In this document: positions 33,517 through 42,659 of the stretch, in pieces
Layout: every line of letters begins with the position of its first letter
Numbering within the stretch: position 1 is the stretch's first letter
Notes under the pieces: model-generated
What the model was told of the DNA's origin: nothing
Databases searched by the model: none
The model's input: the letters and a program-made list of their open reading frames with translations, nothing else
Translations under genes and position numbers: made by a program
From: a candidate division WOR-3 bacterium
GTDB lineage: Bacteria > Hydrothermota > Tepidihabitantia > Tepidihabitantales > Tepidihabitantaceae
Direction of reading: 5' to 3'
Length of the DNA stretch: 64,000 nucleotides
Assembly: GCA_039801085.1 (NCBI GenBank)
Contig: JBDRTY010000002.1
Coordinates: 381,339 to 445,338, forward strand

Positions 33517-34567
33517 AAAGCAGAGGCTGGCGGTTACCGTTCGCAATCTGATAATCGGCGGAGGTGCGCCGGTCCGGGTGCAGTCCATGACCAAGACCCG
33601 GACCGATGATATCCGTTCAACCGTGCGGCAGATTCGGCGGCTTGCCCGGGCCGGATGTGAGCTGGTGCGGATCGCGGTCCCGGATGAGCAGAGTGCTGCG
33701 GTGCTGCCGGCGATTCGGGCGCAGGCGGATATGCCATTGGTTGCTGATATCCATTTTGATTACCGGCTGGCGTTGAAAGCAATAGATGCCGGATTTGACA
33801 AAGTGAGAATCAACCCCGGTAATATCGGTGCCCGCTGGAAGGTGAAGGAGATCATCCGGGCAGCAATGGATCATGGTGTGGCAATCCGGGTTGGAGTTAA
33901 CTCCGGTTCGCTGCCCAAAACGGTACGACAGAAGGACGGGGTGTCGGCGCTGCTTGAGGCAATGGCAACCGGTCTGGAACCGTTTGAGCAACTGGGTTTC
34001 AAGGCAGTAGTGCTTTCCGCCAAGACTACCGAGACGCGTATGCTGATCAATGTTTATCAGGAGCTGAGCCGGCGTTACCCCTACCCGCTGCATCTCGGTC
34101 TGACCGAAGCCGGTCCGGCGTTTGAGGGTGCGATCAGGTCTGCAGCCGGAATGGCACCACTGCTGCTTCAGGGGATCGGGGATACAATCCGGATTTCACT
34201 AACCGGAGATCCGGTGCTGGAGGTGATTGCCGGTTATGAACTGCTGGCAGCGCTCGGACTGCGCCGGAAGGGACCGGTGGTGTATTCCTGTCCCGGTTGC
34301 GGGCGGACCCGAGTTGATATCAACCGTCTCGTCCGGGAAACGCGCCGGGCGCTCAGAGGAATTGATGCACCGGTGAAGATTGCGGTAATGGGATGTGTGG
34401 TCAACGGTCCTGGAGAAGCCCGTCAGGCAGATTTCGGCATTGCTGGTGGAAAAGAGCGGGGGGTAATTTTCAGCAATGGACAGGTGGTGCGCACCGTGGA
34501 TGAAAAAAATCTGGTGCTGGAGTTGATTAAGGAGATAAAACAAAAACTGGCAGGGGCGCACAATTGA
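33503..34567 (+). CDS. ispG: 4-hydroxy-3-methylbut-2-enyl diphosphate synthase
   Basis: A 354-residue Fe-S enzyme of the MEP isoprenoid pathway. The TIM-barrel start (VRVQSMTKTRTDD) and PLVADIHFDYRLAL are clear, and the three cluster Cys are in SCPGCGRTRVD and MGCVVNGPGEA near the C-terminus. The short bacterial form without the extra central domain. Starts GTG inside the murA end, so the pair is co-translated. A two-base gap precedes the next gene. Confidence 0.95.
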   Translation: MSVSEKQRLAVTVRNLIIGGGAPVRVQSMTKTRTDDIRSTVRQIRRLARAGCELVRIAVPDEQSAAVLPAIRAQADMPLVADIHFDYRLALKAIDAGFDKVRINPGNIGARWKVKEIIRAAMDHGVAIRVGVNSGSLPKTVRQKDGVSALLEAMATGLEPFEQLGFKAVVLSAKTTETRMLINVYQELSRRYPYPLHLGLTEAGPAFEGAIRSAAGMAPLLLQGIGDTIRISLTGDPVLEVIAGYELLAALGLRRKGPVVYSCPGCGRTRVDINRLVRETRRALRGIDAPVKIAVMGCVVNGPGEARQADFGIAGGKERGVIFSNGQVVRTVDEKNLVLELIKEIKQKLAGAHN

Positions 34568-34568
34568 G

Positions 34569-35927
34569 ATGAAACAGACCATTTTCTGCTGGGTGCTGTC
34601 GATCTTGGTGATGGTAAGTCATGCCTGCACCATCGGTGTTTTTGGTCCCTCGGCAACGGTTGACGGGCGGATAGTACTCTGGAAGAATCGGGATGTTACC
34701 AACCCCGACCAGGAGATGGGTGTGTTCCGGGGACCACGGTACCGGTTTGTTGCCAATGTTTATGCTGGTGAGACACTGGATGTCTGGGCCGGGATTAATG
34801 ATGCCGGTTTTGCGATTATGAACTCCAATTCCTACAACCTCAGCGGTTATGGTGTGGGCGCAGATGACGGAAATATCATGCGGCAGGCACTGGGAAGTTG
34901 TGCGACGGTTGAGGATTTTGCAAAACTGATGGATTCACTGAATACAGTCGGGCGGGAAACACCGGCAAATTATGGTGTTTTTGATGCTACGGGCGCAGCG
35001 GCGATCTTTGAAGCCAGCAATACTTATTATTACCGGTTTGATGTTGATCGGGACTCATTGGGGTTTCAGCTCCGGGCAAATTTCTCCCTTGCCGGCGGTC
35101 CCAGCAGACTGCTCGGCAAAAACCGTTTTGAACGGGCGATGGAGCTCTGTACCGCCCGACTGAGGGAAAGCAGAATCTCGATGGACTTTATTATCCGGGT
35201 TCTGAGCCGGGATCTGGGGCAGGTCGGGTTTGAACCTTATCCCCTGCCGTTTCTGGGCAGAATGGATCCACTGCCTTACGGTTATCTGCCGATCGACACA
35301 ACTATCGCCCGGGTAACTACCCGTTCGGTTGAAATCATGGTCGGACCCCAACCTGGTGCCAGCCCGAATACTGGAATGATGTGGGTTCTGCTCGGATCGC
35401 CACTGGCGACAATACCCGTTCCATTATGGATACAGGGGGGTGCGTTGCCGAAGGAGCTGAACGGGGCTAATACCGCACTGCTGTGTGATGAAGCAAAGCG
35501 GCTGTTCAGCTGGCTCTGTCCGGACCCGGACTTTCCCAAGGCGGTTAATACTTTCCGGCTTGCCCGCTGGCTGGATTATATTGCCCCCCGGGAATCGATC
35601 ATACTCCAGCTGGTTGCGGAAAAAGAGCAGGAGTGGGGACCGGATGGCCCGGATTCACTGGCAGCAGCACAGCTGACCCGGTATGTATGTCAACTGGCTG
35701 TAGCTGCCTACCAAGAGTTCTGGCAGGAGAATGATCCGAAATTTGATGCGGAAAGCGAGCGGGCAAGATTGACGGTGCAGCGGTCAGGACGCACCGAAAC
35801 ACTGCACCGCCTGCCACCCCGTATCAGACTGTTTGATGTTGCCGGTCGCCGGGTTTTTCAATATCAGCCGGGTGTGATGATCATTTGTGATGACAGCACC
35901 CGGCAGAAACTGCTGATTATCAATTAA
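34569..35927 (+). CDS. Exported C45/choloylglycine-hydrolase-like Ntn hydrolase
   Basis: A 452-residue exported protein with signal peptide to ~19 and Cys next (SHA|CTIGVFGPSA). The mature N-terminal Cys followed by DGRIVLWKNRD is the catalytic arrangement of the Ntn-hydrolase class (acyl-CoA:6-APA acyltransferase/C45 or linear amide hydrolases). GINDAGFAIMNSNSYN and a later N-x-F region match. The tail (RIRLFDVAGRRVFQYQPG, ending KLLIIN) is a weak version of the sorting-like tails seen elsewhere in the window. Substrate unknown; amide or peptide hydrolysis at the surface is likely. Confidence 0.8.
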   Translation: MKQTIFCWVLSILVMVSHACTIGVFGPSATVDGRIVLWKNRDVTNPDQEMGVFRGPRYRFVANVYAGETLDVWAGINDAGFAIMNSNSYNLSGYGVGADDGNIMRQALGSCATVEDFAKLMDSLNTVGRETPANYGVFDATGAAAIFEASNTYYYRFDVDRDSLGFQLRANFSLAGGPSRLLGKNRFERAMELCTARLRESRISMDFIIRVLSRDLGQVGFEPYPLPFLGRMDPLPYGYLPIDTTIARVTTRSVEIMVGPQPGASPNTGMMWVLLGSPLATIPVPLWIQGGALPKELNGANTALLCDEAKRLFSWLCPDPDFPKAVNTFRLARWLDYIAPRESIILQLVAEKEQEWGPDGPDSLAAAQLTRYVCQLAVAAYQEFWQENDPKFDAESERARLTVQRSGRTETLHRLPPRIRLFDVAGRRVFQYQPGVMIICDDSTRQKLLIIN

Positions 35928-36694
35928 GCGGAAAGAGTGGCACCGAAGGCGGCTGCCAACAGAGGGAACTGTGCGGTCTGAACCGGCAGGTTGAGCGTCT
36001 TTGTCAGAGCGGACTGCATGCCAGAATTTAATGCGGTCCCACCGGTGAAGATTATTTCCGCGGTAATAGAGAGCCGGGCAGCCATTGCGGCAATCCGGCT
36101 GGCGAGCGCGAGATGCAGTCCGGCAATGATATCCTCCGCCGGTGTGTCAGCGGCGACCATGGAAAGAATCTCAGTTTCTGCCATGACGACACACAGACTT
36201 GAGAGAGTAACCGGTTTCTGGGAACGGGTGCTCAGTTCACCGAACTGTTCAATCGGAATGTCCAGCGCCCGGGCGATGAATTCCAGAAAACTGCCGGTGC
36301 CGGCGGCACAGCGGTCATTCATCACAAAGTCCTGAATCTGGCCTTCGCTGTTCAGGCTGATGACTTTGGAGTCCTGACCGCCGATGTCAATGATTGTCCG
36401 GCACCCGGGATGCCAGTGCCGGATGCCCCGGGCGGTTGCGGTGATTTCGGTAACGGTCGCATGGGCAAAATTGACACTGTGCCGGGCATAGCCGGTGGCG
36501 ATGATCCGGAAGAGGTCATGCTGGCTCAGTTGTGCCTGTTCCAGCGCAGTGGTCAGTGTCTTTACCGCTGTCTGGCGCGGGTACATGCCGGTTCGGCTGA
36601 CAGCGGTGGCGGCGATCCGGTCCTGTTCCGGTTCATAGATGACTACCTTGGTGTTTGCCGAACCGACGTCAATACCAGCGATGTACATTGTCAT
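35924..36694 (-). CDS. 2-hydroxyacyl-CoA dehydratase activase-type ATPase (BadF/HgdC family)
   Basis: A 256-residue ASKHA ATPase that reduces its partner with ATP. GIDVGSANTKVVIYE at the N-terminus is the phosphate-1 motif. Two cluster Cys are in NDRCAAGTGSFLE near 130 and LSSLCVVMAETEI near 165, so the dimer can hold the bridging [4Fe-4S]. The last gene of the corrinoid operon; its start overlaps the stop before it (ATGA). It likely energises the HgdB-like proteins encoded upstream at 37767 and 39146. Confidence 0.92.
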   Translation of the reverse strand: MTMYIAGIDVGSANTKVVIYEPEQDRIAATAVSRTGMYPRQTAVKTLTTALEQAQLSQHDLFRIIATGYARHSVNFAHATVTEITATARGIRHWHPGCRTIIDIGGQDSKVISLNSEGQIQDFVMNDRCAAGTGSFLEFIARALDIPIEQFGELSTRSQKPVTLSSLCVVMAETEILSMVAADTPAEDIIAGLHLALASRIAAMAARLSITAEIIFTGGTALNSGMQSALTKTLNLPVQTAQFPLLAAAFGATLSA

Positions 36695-37770
36695 TGCCTC
36701 CGTGCCGGTTTGGGAGGAAATTCATAGCCACCGGCAATTTTAGCGGTCCGGACAAAGGTGGCAAGATTTTCGGGCGGGGTTGCCAGCGGGACTTCACAGC
36801 CGGTGGCGCAGACATAGCCGCGGGGACAGGTCTTTCCGAGCCGGACCATGGCTTCGACCCCGGAGTCGATTTCGGCCGGGGTGGCAAGCCAGAGAGTGGT
36901 GGTGTCAAAGTTGCCGATGAGCCGGACCTGATGACCTACCGTTGCCAGCGCCCGCTCAAGCGGAATCCGGTCAATACTCACCAGATCAGCACCGGTCTGA
37001 GGTATGAGCGGGATGATGCCGGTGGTGTCGCCGCAGATGTGCAGGACCACATCCAGATCATACCGGTGCCAGAAGCTGATTACCGCTCTCTCATAGGGCA
37101 GGGCAAACTCCGCATACTGCTGGGGACTGAGGACGCTGCCGGAGGCAAGTGGATCAACAAGGATTGGCAGGGCACCGGCACGGATGATCGACCGGGAGAA
37201 GGCGATGACTGCCCGGGTTGCATAGTCCAGAAGGTGTTTTACGGCGTCGGGATTTTCAATCAGCCCGATCAGAAACGCCTCCGGATCAACAAGCTGCTGG
37301 GCGGTGGTAAATGGCGCCGGAATGTATGCCAGTACCGGTATCCGGTCAGCCACCGCCTCGTAGGCATAGTTAATGGCATCCAGATAGACACCGAGCCGGC
37401 CGAATCCGCGGCTGAAAAGTGCCGGCAGGGAAGGAGCGGTGCCGATCTCCTCTAGCGCCTGTTCCAGATCCGGCCAGCGGGGTTGGGCAAGGACCGGCAG
37501 TTCCGATTCCGGATAGTAATACCGGGAGCCGAGCCCTTCGGCGATAATTCCGACCTCGGAGAATACCGAGATGAAATCGGTCTGGAAATGGTCCTGAGCC
37601 CGGAGCTGACATTTTGCCATGACCGTGCCGTCCGTATAGTAGTCCCGCAGGGAGACGCCGCAGAAGCCGGCCGCATAGGAGGTGAGCAGGGGGAAAACCG
37701 GAACCCGGTCCTGAGGTTCGTCAATGACCAGCAGTCCGAACCGTTCGCGCGGGTTCAGTAGTTCACTCAT
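36691..37770 (-). CDS. UroD-family corrinoid methyltransferase (MtaA-like), copy 2
   Basis: A 359-residue TIM-barrel of the uroporphyrinogen decarboxylase superfamily, in the methyltransferase branch (MtaA/MtbA/CmuA). The zinc set H-x-C...C appears in VVLHICGDTTG and YVCATGCEVP. PVLAYIPAPFTTAQQL and LVDPLASGSVLSPQQYAEFALPY are typical of substrate-side blocks. Overlaps the HgdB-like gene upstream and activase downstream by four bases each (ATGA). It transfers a methyl group to or from a corrinoid protein; the substrate is not known. Confidence 0.85.
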   Translation of the reverse strand: MSELLNPRERFGLLVIDEPQDRVPVFPLLTSYAAGFCGVSLRDYYTDGTVMAKCQLRAQDHFQTDFISVFSEVGIIAEGLGSRYYYPESELPVLAQPRWPDLEQALEEIGTAPSLPALFSRGFGRLGVYLDAINYAYEAVADRIPVLAYIPAPFTTAQQLVDPEAFLIGLIENPDAVKHLLDYATRAVIAFSRSIIRAGALPILVDPLASGSVLSPQQYAEFALPYERAVISFWHRYDLDVVLHICGDTTGIIPLIPQTGADLVSIDRIPLERALATVGHQVRLIGNFDTTTLWLATPAEIDSGVEAMVRLGKTCPRGYVCATGCEVPLATPPENLATFVRTAKIAGGYEFPPKPARRQ

Positions 37771-39149
37771 CGCCGGCTCCGCAGCAGTTCCAGAAAGGCA
37801 TCAATTCTGGTTTTTGTCTGGCGGTCGATTTCCCGGTTGGGCGGGGCAACATCAAACTCCAGCACCGGAATCTGCAGCTGTTCACGGACGAGACTGCCAA
37901 TCAATCGGGACTCCATGGCACAGTGAGAACCACCCAGGATTCCGGAGATAATCAGTCCTTCGGCCCGGTTTGCCTGCGCCTGCCGGATGAGCATTTCTGC
38001 CCGTTCCCGGGATGTGCCGTTAAGCGAACCGTCAATATGGGAGCGGGCAATTGCGGTCAGTGGCGGCTGGGACTGATCGATCAGGGTCAGCGCCTGATTG
38101 ATCACATATTCGGTGGCAACAATCCGGGCGCCCTGATCCTCGGCATAGGTGAGCAGCAGCGGATCAGCCGGGGGTGTAAGCCAGGCGAGCCGCAGTGCCT
38201 CCGGAGGGACAACCGGCTGGCGGGTTTGCCGGCGGTATTCAGCAGTTGCCAGCAGATGTCTGAGGATTGCGGTCCATTCCGCAATGTCCGAATAGTAATG
38301 AAGACAGCCGAATTCAATGACCATTATCTCCAGCGCCGGCAGGACCGCATCCTGGTAGGCAAGCTGGCGCAGCCGGGCGGTCATGGTCCGGACCGCATTT
38401 GCCTGAGCAATGCTTTGAGCAAGAGCAGATTCAGTCAGGTGAGTGCCGGTCAGTTCCTCAAGGGCCGAAATCACCCGGTGGTACTCCGCCACCAGCAGAT
38501 CGCTGAGCGGCTCAATGTTTTCCGGCTGGCGGAGCGGGGTTTCAACCCAGAGGCAGCTGCCGGTGAGCCGGGCGACAAGGTTCTCAACACCGGAATAGTC
38601 ATCGCAGGATGCGCCGGTAGCAGCGATGATCAGATCCGGGTCCGGGAAATAGCTGTGCTTGGCAAAGGCACCAAGGGCAGCCCGGGAGTAGCAGGTGGCC
38701 TCGCCGATCCCGAGCCGGGCCGCAGTCTCAAGTAGAACTTTGCTTTCCATGACAAAGGGTGTCCACCACCAGCAGTCCGGGTAAAAGGGAACACAGTCTG
38801 GAAAGGCGTTTACCAGCACCGCCAGCGGTCCGAGATCGCCCATGACCGCGATTACTCTCCTGCCGATCTGCCGGGCACGGAACAGCCGTTCCGATTCGTT
38901 ATTGACAAAGCCCCAGAGCCGGAGGGCGGCGAGGGAGTTGTCAAATTTGAGCCGGCGCAGGTGCCGGGCGCCATAAATGGCAAATACCTGCGGTGGAAAC
39001 AGGTACTTGGACCAGGCATCCTGATTGGGCGGAAAATAGTGAAATTTTTCAATCAGCTCATCCGGAATCTGCTGAAAGAGGTCATCCCACTCCTCAAAGG
39101 TGATCCGTGCCGGGACCGGGTCCTGATAGCCGAAGTTAAATCCGGTCAT
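37767..39149 (-). CDS. 2-hydroxyacyl-CoA dehydratase-family protein (HgdB/BcrC-like), larger copy
   Basis: A 460-residue protein of the HgdB/BcrB/BcrC superfamily, which binds Fe-S clusters and does ATP-driven low-potential reduction. Cys in DCVPFYPDCWWW, EATCYSRAALGAF, GASCDDYSG and GGSHCAMESRLIG occupy plausible ligand sites. The C-terminal block (IPVLEFDVAPPNREIDRQTKTRIDAFLELL) matches the family end. It pairs with the smaller copy encoded just upstream. ATGA overlap with both neighbours. In the absence of a CoA ligase or transferase here, a true hydroxyacyl-CoA dehydratase role is doubtful. Confidence 0.82.
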   Translation of the reverse strand: MTGFNFGYQDPVPARITFEEWDDLFQQIPDELIEKFHYFPPNQDAWSKYLFPPQVFAIYGARHLRRLKFDNSLAALRLWGFVNNESERLFRARQIGRRVIAVMGDLGPLAVLVNAFPDCVPFYPDCWWWTPFVMESKVLLETAARLGIGEATCYSRAALGAFAKHSYFPDPDLIIAATGASCDDYSGVENLVARLTGSCLWVETPLRQPENIEPLSDLLVAEYHRVISALEELTGTHLTESALAQSIAQANAVRTMTARLRQLAYQDAVLPALEIMVIEFGCLHYYSDIAEWTAILRHLLATAEYRRQTRQPVVPPEALRLAWLTPPADPLLLTYAEDQGARIVATEYVINQALTLIDQSQPPLTAIARSHIDGSLNGTSRERAEMLIRQAQANRAEGLIISGILGGSHCAMESRLIGSLVREQLQIPVLEFDVAPPNREIDRQTKTRIDAFLELLRSRR

Positions 39150-40270
39150 TTTCCTGCTCCGGTCAGGATTTCAACAAACGCCTCAATCCGGGTGCGCAGC
39201 TGTTCAAAATGCTGGCGGGAGTAGTCATGGTCGATCTCCAGCATCGGCAGGCCGGTTGCCCGGCGGAGGTCCCGGGCCTCGAAACGCCAGGGGTCGCAGT
39301 AGAGCAGGGTCTGAAACACGATCCCCTGAACCTGGCGTTCGGCAATCAGCTGCCGGATGTGCTGAAAGAGTGCGGTGTTCGGGCGCCGGCAGGGACAGGG
39401 GATGCGGTTGAAGTAGTATTCGGCAAGCGCGCGGAAAGGATCGGAACCGGTGGTAATATCTCCTTCAATAAACCGGGCGCCGGTGCAGATCACATCGGCG
39501 ACAATCGCCGCCCGCTCCTCAAGCAGACTGATTACCTCCCGTTCCTCCTCGGCAATGATGCTGCCGGCAAGCAGAAGCCGGGGAGGTGTTGGTTGCCGGT
39601 TGAAGACCTGGTTCGTAGCCCGATTTTTTATTTGCGCAATCAGCGGAAGTAGATCTGCCGGTTCAAGCAGAGTTGCCAGGCTGATCAGGTCAAACAGCTC
39701 TCCGGTAGTCAGCAGGGGAACTGGCGAGACCCGCAGAGCTTCAATACTGCGCAGGGCGGAGCGGAGCCGGTTGCCAATTTCAATTTCATTCTGGAGGTGC
39801 TGGTCATCAATGGCGGTGCCGGTAAGGCGGGTGACAAAGTCGGCGAGTCGGCGCAGCTGGTGTTCAAATTCGGCAATCCGGGCCGGGAAGGGCTCGGCAG
39901 TGCGGGGGAGATAAAGCTGAAATACGGGGATTGAAACCCGGGTACCAACCAGTTCCGGCAGGCGGCGCATCATATCGCAGGTATTGACAAAAATCAGCAT
40001 GTCCATGAGCCGGTAGAGCGGGTCCGAGAGGAGTTTTTCCAGACTGCTCTTGCAGAAGGGGCAGGCATCGGCCCGGAGATGTCGCTCACCGAGCTGGGAT
40101 GACGGATAATCAGCCCGGGCAAGCCGGATTGGAACTGCGCCGGCTGCCCGCAGCAGCTCCACCGGCACATAGAGGCAGAAGTAGCCGGCAAGCTTCCTGC
40201 CCCGGGCTTTGAGCTCCTGAAGTTCATTCAGGCGCCGGGCGGCCAGATCCTGCCGGTTGATCAGCTCCAT
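39146..40270 (-). CDS. 2-hydroxyacyl-CoA dehydratase-family protein (HgdB-like), smaller copy
   Basis: A 374-residue protein. GRKLAGYFCLYVPVELLRAAGAVPIRLA is the typical N-terminal block of HgdB/BcrC/double-cubane proteins. Cys ligands can be placed at ADACPFCKSSLEKLL, FVNTCDMMRRL, RIPCPCRRPN and FQTLLYCDPWRFE, then LPMLEIDHDYSRQHFEQLRTRIEAF at the end. I chose ATG 40270 since GGAGCTCAAACC precedes it; ATG 40288 is also possible. The start lies inside the end of the activator gene. Together with the larger copy it likely forms the heterodimer, or two related reductases, energised by the BadF-type ATPase at 35924. Confidence 0.85.
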   Translation of the reverse strand: MELINRQDLAARRLNELQELKARGRKLAGYFCLYVPVELLRAAGAVPIRLARADYPSSQLGERHLRADACPFCKSSLEKLLSDPLYRLMDMLIFVNTCDMMRRLPELVGTRVSIPVFQLYLPRTAEPFPARIAEFEHQLRRLADFVTRLTGTAIDDQHLQNEIEIGNRLRSALRSIEALRVSPVPLLTTGELFDLISLATLLEPADLLPLIAQIKNRATNQVFNRQPTPPRLLLAGSIIAEEEREVISLLEERAAIVADVICTGARFIEGDITTGSDPFRALAEYYFNRIPCPCRRPNTALFQHIRQLIAERQVQGIVFQTLLYCDPWRFEARDLRRATGLPMLEIDHDYSRQHFEQLRTRIEAFVEILTGAGK

Positions 40271-41655
40271 GGTTTGAGCTCCATGCATTCAATAAACAGC
40301 TCTTCAAACTCCGGTTCCTCGGCGAGCATGATTTCCTCACACCTGTCGGCGATGGCGGTGGCGGTCTCCAGCAGTTCCGGATTAATTGTTGCCCGGACCG
40401 CACCGGCGAGCGCCAGGTCAGGGTGCTGGCGGATCCGTTTTGTCTCCATGTGCGGCAGTAGGCCGATGGTGAAGGCGGAGTCAGGGTTGATCCGGTTGCC
40501 GAATCTGCCGGTAATGAAGATCCGGTCGAGCATGGTGGATTCAGGCCGGTCGGTGCCGAACCACCGTCGCAGCAGAATCCGGATGCCGGCGGCGATTGCC
40601 GCCTTTGCCAGTTGAATTTCCCGAAGGTCGGACTGGGATAGATAGACCGGATTCTGCTCATCAGGGTGGAGGAGCAGCCGGTCGCCGGTTCGGAGCCGGC
40701 CCGAGGGCATAATCAGACCTGCCTTCAGTCCCTCAGCAACCGCATCCAGAACCCCGGAGCCGCAGATGGCAACCGGTGGACGATTACGGACCGTAATCAG
40801 TTTCCAGCCTTCAGGACGGTAGCGGCAGGCACGGATCGCACCGGACCGGGCAAAACTGCCGCACTCCAGTGTCGCTCCTTCAAATGCCGGACCGGCAGCG
40901 GTGGAGCAGGCAATGAGACGCTCGCGATTGCCCAGCACCAGTTCACCGTTGGTTCCGGCGTCAATCAGCAGGCATGGTCGGCGGCTTTGATAGAGACCGC
41001 TGGCAAGAATCGCCGCGGTGCAGTCACTGCCGATAAAGGAGCCGAGCAGGGGCAGGGTTCTGATGAGCAGACTCTCGCACCGGACAGAAATTACCTTTTT
41101 CAGTGGCAGGCAGGAGCGGTAAGGATAGATGCCGAGGGAAGCGGGATTTTCCCCGAAGAGGAAGTGCATCATTACCGTGTTGCCGACCGCAATTATAGGG
41201 TGACGCCGGTCCAAGCCGATTTCTTCGCCGTACCGGGCAAGCAGTTCGGCAAGCCGGATCTTTTTTACATTTGCTGCCTGGACGATCCGGCTGAGTACAT
41301 CCGCTCCGTATCTTGTCTGAGGATTGAGCATCGTCTCCTGCCGCTGTATCCTTTTTCTTAACCGGTCAACCGCTGCCAGAGCGATTGTGGTTGTGCCGAT
41401 GTCCGCTGCCAGCCACAGCTGTGCCGATTTCGGACGGCGGGGTGGAGGAGTTTCTCCTGCCCCCGTGAGATCGACCGCCACCGGCACCGGTTTCTGAGGA
41501 ATGAACTGGCAGGCGAGCACCGGACTGCCGTCTACGAGTACCCGGCACTTGCCGCAGCTGCCATTGCCGCCGCAGTCGCCCGGAACCGGAATGCCAGCCT
41601 GAAGCAGCAGATCACGCAGGTTCTGTCCTTGCCGGGGCCGGACCTTTATGACCAC
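40261..41655 (-). CDS. Reductive activator of corrinoid protein (RACE/RamA-like, DUF4445)
   Basis: A 464-residue redox ATPase. The N-terminal 2Fe-2S ferredoxin domain has CGGNGSCGKC...LAC near residues 27-50; the middle and C-terminal part is the DUF4445/ASKHA fold (LAADIGTTTIALAAVD, LIDAGTNGELVLGN, CSTAAGPAFEGATLECG, ICGSGVLDAVAE). These proteins reduce Co(II) corrinoid to Co(I) using ATP. I use GTG 41655, with GGAGGTGGCA before it; the longer open frame to 41766 is antifunctional because it overlaps the previous gene and lacks domain sequence. Overlaps both neighbours slightly. Confidence 0.92.
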   Translation of the reverse strand: MVIKVRPRQGQNLRDLLLQAGIPVPGDCGGNGSCGKCRVLVDGSPVLACQFIPQKPVPVAVDLTGAGETPPPRRPKSAQLWLAADIGTTTIALAAVDRLRKRIQRQETMLNPQTRYGADVLSRIVQAANVKKIRLAELLARYGEEIGLDRRHPIIAVGNTVMMHFLFGENPASLGIYPYRSCLPLKKVISVRCESLLIRTLPLLGSFIGSDCTAAILASGLYQSRRPCLLIDAGTNGELVLGNRERLIACSTAAGPAFEGATLECGSFARSGAIRACRYRPEGWKLITVRNRPPVAICGSGVLDAVAEGLKAGLIMPSGRLRTGDRLLLHPDEQNPVYLSQSDLREIQLAKAAIAAGIRILLRRWFGTDRPESTMLDRIFITGRFGNRINPDSAFTIGLLPHMETKRIRQHPDLALAGAVRATINPELLETATAIADRCEEIMLAEEPEFEELFIECMELKPWS

Positions 41656-42659
41656 TGCCACCTCCGGGCGGTCTGAATCAGCGTCTGAATATTGGCAGGC
41701 GGTGTTGAAGGTGGGACATCGCAGGCACTGGCGAGGATCAGCTTGGGCAAGGCGGTGGCAAGACATTTTTCGGCTGCGCTTTGGACTTCTGCCGGCGTGC
41801 CGTCTGCCAGCAGGGTGGTGGAGACATTGCCCATGATTATCTGTTCCGGGCCCAGCCGGTTCCGAACGAGTTCCATGCTGATGTCGTCAATACTCAGGAT
41901 CTCGGCACCGGAAGCTGCCAGCAGATCAAGAATAGTGGTGGTATCACCGCAGATGTGCAGGCCGGTCCAGAGACCAAGGGCATGAATTTCAGCAACCAGC
42001 TCTCTGAGGCAGGGCAGGGCAAACCGGGCAAAGTGCTCGCGACTGATGAGGCTGCCCGAAGCCATCGGATCACCGATAAAGGGAATTCCGCCCGCCTGAA
42101 TAATTGCCCGGGCAAAATGTTTCTGGTTTTCCGTTGCCAGCCGGAGAAAATGGTCAGCCTGCTCCGGCGCCTCAACCAGCAGGGCGAGGAACTCCTCCGG
42201 TCCGGCAAGAAAGCTGGCAAGGGAGAAGGGTCCTTTCAGTGAGCCGAGAATGAAAACCTCATCGGCCGTCAGCTGCCGGAGCTTGCAGATCGCCGCCAGA
42301 ATTACCGGCATTCTCTCCGACCGCTGGGGGTCGGCAATGCGGGCATGATTCCCCGCAGGTGTCAACAGCACCGGCGGTTCATCCTCCGGTATGTCAATCT
42401 GACAGCCCATCGCCTCTGCCTCCACGAGCACATCGGCAAAAACCATCACCAGATCGTAGTCAAACAGCCGGTAGGAGTGGTCCAGGACTGCACTCAGTAA
42501 TTCGGCATCGGTCAGCACCCGGTAGAGCTTTTCGCCGGCAAGCCGGGCAGCGCAATTGGCAACGACGATTGGAAACACTGCCGGTTCAATCTGCTGCTTA
42601 ATCAGTTCCGCCGCGGACCGATCAAGAAGCCGGGTAATCCTTGTTAGCTTGGTTTTCAC
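41646..42659 (-). CDS. UroD-family corrinoid methyltransferase (MtaA-like), copy 1
   Basis: A 337-residue methyltransferase of the same branch as the protein at 36691. Zinc site LHICGDTTTILDL and the later ASACDVPPSTPPANI supply His, Cys and Cys. FIGDPMASGSLISREHFARFALP aligns with the paralogue's DPLASGS block. It overlaps the corrinoid protein gene by four bases (ATGA). One copy may demethylate the substrate and the other methylate the acceptor, as in MT1/MT2 pairs, although both belong to the MtaA type. Confidence 0.88.
   Translation of the reverse strand: MKTKLTRITRLLDRSAAELIKQQIEPAVFPIVVANCAARLAGEKLYRVLTDAELLSAVLDHSYRLFDYDLVMVFADVLVEAEAMGCQIDIPEDEPPVLLTPAGNHARIADPQRSERMPVILAAICKLRQLTADEVFILGSLKGPFSLASFLAGPEEFLALLVEAPEQADHFLRLATENQKHFARAIIQAGGIPFIGDPMASGSLISREHFARFALPCLRELVAEIHALGLWTGLHICGDTTTILDLLAASGAEILSIDDISMELVRNRLGPEQIIMGNVSTTLLADGTPAEVQSAAEKCLATALPKLILASACDVPPSTPPANIQTLIQTARRWQWS

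Noticed and set aside
41656-41766. N-terminal extension of the RACE protein with a Cys-rich stretch
   Set aside because: Overlaps the methyltransferase gene in another frame; a strong ribosome-binding site sits just before GTG 41655 and the ferredoxin domain begins there.
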